A stretch of 64,000 bases of DNA from positions 1 through 64,000 of the forward strand of contig CAKURW010000002.1 of assembly GCA_934675795.1 (NCBI GenBank). The letters run 5' to 3'. Position numbers and translations under genes: made by a program. This stretch comes from an uncultured Collinsella sp. GTDB taxonomy: Bacteria; Actinomycetota; Coriobacteriia; Coriobacteriales; Coriobacteriaceae. Of this stretch, positions 61,928-64,000 are shown piece by piece. Below the pieces are notes generated by a model that saw nothing but the letters and a program-made list of their open reading frames with translations, did not search any database and was not told where the DNA came from. The number at the start of each line of letters is the position of its first letter. The stretch's first letter is position 1.

Positions 61928-63931
61928 ATGTCGAAGCAAGCGGTCGTTGGAATCTTGGCGCATGTCGATGCCGGCAAGACCACGTTGGCCGAGGCCATGC
62001 TGTTCAACGCGGGTCGCATCCGCAAGCGCGGCCGCGTGGACGATGGCGATTCGCATCTGGACACTAACGCGATCGAGCGCGAGCGCGGCATTACGATCTT
62101 CTCGTCGCAGGCCGTACTCGATCATGGCGATACCCACGTCATGCTCGTGGATGCGCCGGGGCATGTCGATTTTTCTGCCGAGGCGGAGCGCACGCTGCGC
62201 GCGCTGGACTACGCGATTTTGGTTGTGGGCGCCAACGACGGCGTGCAAGGGCACACCGAAACCCTGTGGCGCCTGCTTGCGCGCTATGACATCCCGACGT
62301 TCATCTATATCAACAAAATCGATTTGGAGAATCCCGGCCGCGATGTTTTGCTGGCACAGCTCGGGCAGCGCCTTTCCGAAGGCTGCCTGGATGCCAACGA
62401 ACTGCTGGCGGGCGGCGCCGTTCAGGAGGACGCTGCTGCGTTGGACGAGGCGGCGCTCGAGGAGTTTCTTGAAGCGGGCGAGCTTTCTGTCGCAACGCTG
62501 TCGCGCATGGTTGCCGAGCGCAAGCTTTTCCCCTGCTTTGCCGGCTCGGCGCTCAAGGACCAAGGCGTGGACGAGCTGCTGGATGGCATATGTGCGCTGA
62601 TGCGCGAACAGGCATGGCGCCCGGAGTTTGCCGCGCGCGTCTACCGCGTGAGCCGCGGAGATCGCGGCGAGCGCTTGGCATGGGTTAAAGTGACCGGCGG
62701 CACGCTGCATGCCAAGCAGATGATTGACGGACGTTCCGGTGCCGAGGCGTGGGAACAGAAGGTCGATCAGGTACGCATCTATAACGGCGAAAAGTATGAG
62801 CTTGCCCAAGAAGTTGCTGCTGGCGGTATTTGTGCCGTGACGGGTCTTGCGCACGTTCGCCCAGGGGACGCCCTGGGCGCGGAGCCTGCGGGCGATGCGC
62901 CCGTCATTGCGCCAGTCCTTACCTATACGGTGCTTCCGGGCGAACATGATGTCCATACGGTGTTCAAAGCATTGACTGAGCTGGCGGACGAAGATCCCAT
63001 GCTCGGCGTAAGCTGGAATACGCATCTGGAGCAGATTCACCTGCAGTTGATGGGCGCCGTGCAACTCGAGATCGTGCAGCGGGTGTTGGCCGATCGTTTT
63101 GGCCTTTCGGTTGCGTTTGAGTCTGGCGGCATTCTCTATAAGGAGACTATTTCGCAGCCGGTCGAGGGCGTGGGCCACTTTGAGCCACTGCGCCACTATG
63201 CCGAGGTGCATCTGCGCCTGGAGCCGTTGCCGGCGGGCTCGGGCGTGCAGTTTGGCACCGTGACCTCGACCGACGAGCTCGATCTTAACTGGCAGCGTCT
63301 GGCGCTCACCAACGCCATGGAGCGCGATCATCTGGGTGCGCTGACCGGCTCGCCCATCACCGATGTGCGCATTACGCTCACGGGTGGCCGCGCGCATGCC
63401 AAACACACCGAGGGCGGCGATTTTCGCCAGGCCACGTACCGCGCGATTCGCCAGGGGCTCATGCAGGCGCGTGAGGCCGGCGCGGCGGTGCTGTTGGAGC
63501 CGTGGTATCGCTTTGAGCTCGAGGTGCCGGGGGAGTGCGTGGGCCGGGCGCTCTCGGATGCCACGCGCATGGGTGCCGAGTACGAGCCGCCGACGATGGC
63601 GGGAGACCGGGCGAAGCTTGTGGGTCGCGTGCCGGCATCTGAGGTGCAGGATTACGCGCTGGAGGTGGCTGCCTACACGAGTGGTCGTGGGCATCTGTAC
63701 CTGGAGTTCGCCGGCTATGCGCCTTGCCATGATGCCGAGTGCGTAATCGAGACGGCCTCCTATGAGCCCGAGGCCGATCTGCCCAACACGCCCGACTCGG
63801 TCTTTTGCTCTCACGGCACCGGCTACACGGTCAAATGGTACGACGTACCCGCCGCAGCTCATGTAAAGGTCGATCCCGCCACCTTCCGCCCCTGGCGAGC
63901 GGCGGACGCCGAGTTTTTCGGCCATAGGTGA
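61928..63931 (+). CDS. EF-G/TetM-like translational GTPase
   Basis: A 667-residue GTPase. G1 GILAHVDAGKTTLAEAML, G2 with ERERGITIFSSQ, G3 VDAPGHVDFSAEAERTL, G4 NKIDLEN; domains II-V follow, with a C-terminal domain ending FFGHR. Overall order is that of tetracycline ribosomal protection proteins and their chromosomal relatives (TetM about 640 aa); resistance is not proven, and a housekeeping or stress role is as likely. GAGGAGAG precedes ATG 61928. Confidence 0.85.
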   Translation: MSKQAVVGILAHVDAGKTTLAEAMLFNAGRIRKRGRVDDGDSHLDTNAIERERGITIFSSQAVLDHGDTHVMLVDAPGHVDFSAEAERTLRALDYAILVVGANDGVQGHTETLWRLLARYDIPTFIYINKIDLENPGRDVLLAQLGQRLSEGCLDANELLAGGAVQEDAAALDEAALEEFLEAGELSVATLSRMVAERKLFPCFAGSALKDQGVDELLDGICALMREQAWRPEFAARVYRVSRGDRGERLAWVKVTGGTLHAKQMIDGRSGAEAWEQKVDQVRIYNGEKYELAQEVAAGGICAVTGLAHVRPGDALGAEPAGDAPVIAPVLTYTVLPGEHDVHTVFKALTELADEDPMLGVSWNTHLEQIHLQLMGAVQLEIVQRVLADRFGLSVAFESGGILYKETISQPVEGVGHFEPLRHYAEVHLRLEPLPAGSGVQFGTVTSTDELDLNWQRLALTNAMERDHLGALTGSPITDVRITLTGGRAHAKHTEGGDFRQATYRAIRQGLMQAREAGAAVLLEPWYRFELEVPGECVGRALSDATRMGAEYEPPTMAGDRAKLVGRVPASEVQDYALEVAAYTSGRGHLYLEFAGYAPCHDAECVIETASYEPEADLPNTPDSVFCSHGTGYTVKWYDVPAAAHVKVDPATFRPWRAADAEFFGHR

Positions 63932-63932
63932 T

Positions 63933-63955
63933 AGAGGGTCAGTCTCTTTGCCGCA
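63933..63955. repeat. Dispersed hairpin repeat, family B, copy 3
   Basis: AGAGGGTCAGTCTCTTTGCCGCA, close to the right half of the copy at 32807. It lies directly behind the GTPase stop. Confidence 0.4.
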
Positions 63956-63960
63956 TCCTG

Positions 63961-63998
63961 TTGGTATAACTCGGTACAAGTTGGTATAACTATTACCA
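63961..63998. promoter_or_regulatory. Candidate operator for a gene beyond the window
   Basis: TTGGTATAACT occurs twice (63961 and 63982), and the second copy forms the inverted repeat TGGTA-TAACTAT-TACCA. GntR-family regulators of Coriobacteria-type genomes often bind such dyads. The regulated gene would be outside. Confidence 0.4.
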
Positions 63999-64000
63999 GG

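Noticed and set aside
61556-63979. 807-codon open frame opposite the GTPase
   Set aside because: Shadow of the TetM-like gene; low-complexity Arg/His-rich composition.

Overview
The window reads as chromosomal DNA of a GC-rich Gram-positive gut Actinomycetota, most like Collinsella (Coriobacteriia). This is inferred from high GC and codon use, CD1871A/NapH-like and EFR1 redox proteins, many small autoregulated AAA ATPases, a non-canonical type II topoisomerase pair, and dispersed palindromic intergenic repeats. No tRNA, rRNA, CRISPR array, transposase or replication origin was seen.

Region 1 to 6.8 kb is accessory and heavily eroded. It holds a lantibiotic-immunity-type ABC exporter running off the left edge, a truncated TetR regulator joined to an HsdS tail, a likely type III toxin (ToxN/CptN-like) behind a structured leader, a damaged YjdF-family gene, a PH-domain membrane protein, DUF2958 and DUF4143 remnants, an intact flavodoxin-like reductase and an AAA ATPase that has lost its P-loop. 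From 6.9 to 12.7 kb come the two topoisomerase subunits and an intact DUF234-type AAA ATPase with striking palindromic operators.

From 13 to 20 kb there is a lipoprotein, a very large secreted surface protein split by a frameshift, and a LuxR-family regulator. From 20.3 to 23.7 kb there is a PadR/DUF1700 operon, a low-GC orphan gene, and a junk segment with remnants of an AAA ATPase, a topoisomerase C-terminus and an arginase-family protein. From 23.7 to 27.7 kb a two-component system lies divergent to a redox operon (CD1871A protein, NapH-like ferredoxin, thioredoxin-like lipoprotein). A giant fused ABC transporter follows.

From 31 to 47 kb is mostly core: a tRNA-dihydrouridine synthase, glutaredoxin, an XRE-zinc ribbon-TipAS regulator, TrmO, a MalY-type C-S lyase, a solute-binding lipoprotein overlapping a hybrid kinase, a second hybrid kinase with built-in solute-binding domains, a potassium channel, a LOG-family protein, a ClC channel and an EFR1 ferredoxin. 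From 47 to 64 kb are transporters (EamA, a GntR-controlled ABC exporter, VUT, MATE), RF3, an SDR, uracil-DNA glycosylase, RlmA and RsmJ-type methyltransferases, a GNAT enzyme and an EF-G/TetM-like GTPase.

Between genes there are several repeat families: a CTAG-containing palindrome (three copies), a CAGTCCCTTTG hairpin (three copies), a 176-bp palindrome, and three tandem 80-bp hairpin units before prfC. A candidate preQ1-type leader precedes the VUT transporter. All functional assignments rest on motif recognition by eye; no database search was run.
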